Origin: Acidobacteriota bacterium
Lineage (GTDB): Bacteria; Actinomycetota; Acidimicrobiia; Spongiisociales; UBA5794
Length of the DNA stretch: 6,009 nucleotides
Direction of reading: 5' to 3'
Assembly: GCA_022574065.1 (NCBI GenBank)
Contig: JACZST010000123.1
Location: 1 to 6,009, forward strand
A program made the position numbers and the translations under genes. Below, piece by piece: positions 5,641 through 6,009 of the stretch; the first letter of the stretch is position 1, and each line of letters opens with the position of its first letter. The notes under the pieces are model-generated. The model was not told the origin of the DNA, did not search any database, and saw only the letters and a program-made list of their open reading frames with translations.

Positions 5641-5669
5641 GGTGCTTGCAATTGCAAGCACCTTTTTTT
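5641..5669 (+). terminator. Rho-independent terminator
   Basis: A perfect 22-base palindrome (5641-5662) starts GGTGCTTGC and ends GCAAGCACC, giving a 9-bp stem with an AATT tetraloop. It is followed at once by seven T (5663-5669). The T-run is on the + strand only, so it stops rightward transcription. It would insulate the downstream oxygenase gene from transcripts coming out of pcrA, or end a separate small transcript from 5396-5640. Confidence 0.93.
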
Positions 5670-5679
5670 CCTAACTAGA

Positions 5680-5707
5680 CCGACAACAGCGTCCGTCGGC
5701 CTAGCAT
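5680..5707 (+). promoter_or_regulatory. Candidate promoter for the nitronate monooxygenase gene, leaderless type
   Basis: CCGACA (5680-5685, 4 of 6 to TTGACA), 16 bases, then TAGCAT (5702-5707). The -10 ends seven bases before the GTG at 5715, so the transcript would start on the start codon. No Shine-Dalgarno precedes the GTG. The promoter sits just after the rho-independent terminator, consistent with an independent transcription unit. Confidence 0.5.
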
Positions 5708-5714
5708 TGCGACC

Positions 5715-6009
5715 GTGGCCAACGACCTGCCAATGTTGATTCAGGGCGGAATGGGAGTCGGAGTATCCAGCCCCGAGCTCGCCAGCGCAGTCGCGTCCGC
5801 CGGACATCTCGGCATCGTTTCCGGCACGGGTGTCGACACGTCCCTCTACCGCCGGCTCGGGGACGGCGACCTCGATGGGAGCCAGCGCCGTGCCCTCGAG
5901 GCGCTCCCGGTTCCCGGTGTCGCCGAGCGGATTCTGGAGAAATACTACATCGCAGGCGGCAAGGCGCCCGATGCTCGGTACAAGTCCAAACCGATGCCCA
6001 CGATCAAGA
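5715..6009 (+). CDS. Nitronate monooxygenase / 2-nitropropane dioxygenase family protein, N-terminal part; 3' end outside window
   Basis: 98 codons are visible with no stop before the window ends. The start MLIQGGMGVGVSS (residues 7-19) followed by GHLGIVSGTGVDT (30-42) resembles the first strand and FMN-binding loop of the TIM-barrel nitronate monooxygenase family, flavoenzymes that oxidise alkyl nitronates. The following VPGVAERILEKYY and GGK segments suggest a longer subfamily with an insert after the first barrel strands; some such members act in fatty-acid or polyketide clusters and not on nitronates, so the substrate is open. GTG at 5715 is the first start codon after an in-frame TAG at 5676-5678; ATG at 5733 is an alternative, but it would trim six residues and lose the fit to the -10 element. 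The active-site residues lie beyond the window. Confidence 0.78.
   Translation, partial: MANDLPMLIQGGMGVGVSSPELASAVASAGHLGIVSGTGVDTSLYRRLGDGDLDGSQRRALEALPVPGVAERILEKYYIAGGKAPDARYKSKPMPTIK

Noticed and set aside
5505..5807. 100-codon minus-strand frame, and a 65-codon plus-strand frame at 5542-5739
   Set aside because: Both run through the rho-independent terminator and into the start of the oxygenase gene, and neither shows a domain or a good ribosome binding site.

Overview
The window is high-GC bacterial chromosome with densely packed genes, all on the + strand. The organism is probably an actinobacterium. This is inferred from the base composition, from two genes that look leaderless (a -10 hexamer directly before the start codon and no Shine-Dalgarno), and from the general look of the proteins. 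An Acidimicrobiia-like lineage is a guess that the sequence alone cannot prove.

Layout: (1) 2-301, the C-terminal end of GMP synthase (guaA, 5' end outside the window). (2) 302-579, an intergenic stretch with two inverted arrays of a GAGTC-containing heptamer, a group of further inverted repeats, an 18-bp perfect palindrome, and a candidate sigma-28-type promoter. (3) 580-3084, a CheA-type hybrid histidine kinase with a C-terminal receiver domain and a long acidic linker, similar in architecture to FrzE. (4) 3085-3214, a third copy of the heptamer palindrome, then a leaderless-type promoter. (5) 3215-5395, a complete UvrD/PcrA superfamily 1 DNA helicase. (6) 5396-5714, a non-coding stretch holding three separate hairpins, a textbook rho-independent terminator and a leaderless-type promoter. 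(7) 5715 to the end, the N-terminus of a nitronate monooxygenase (2-nitropropane dioxygenase) family protein.

The genes do not form an obvious pathway. guaA (purine synthesis) and pcrA (repair, removal of replication and transcription conflicts) are housekeeping genes. The CheA-like kinase sits between them with no chemoreceptor, CheW, CheR or CheB gene in view, so it is an orphan within this window. Each of the last three genes has its own candidate promoter, which argues against one operon.

The most unusual material is between the genes. Heptamer-array palindromes start about two bases after both the guaA and the kinase stop codons, a different palindrome starts two bases after the pcrA stop codon, and a near-perfect 65-bp inverted repeat follows it.
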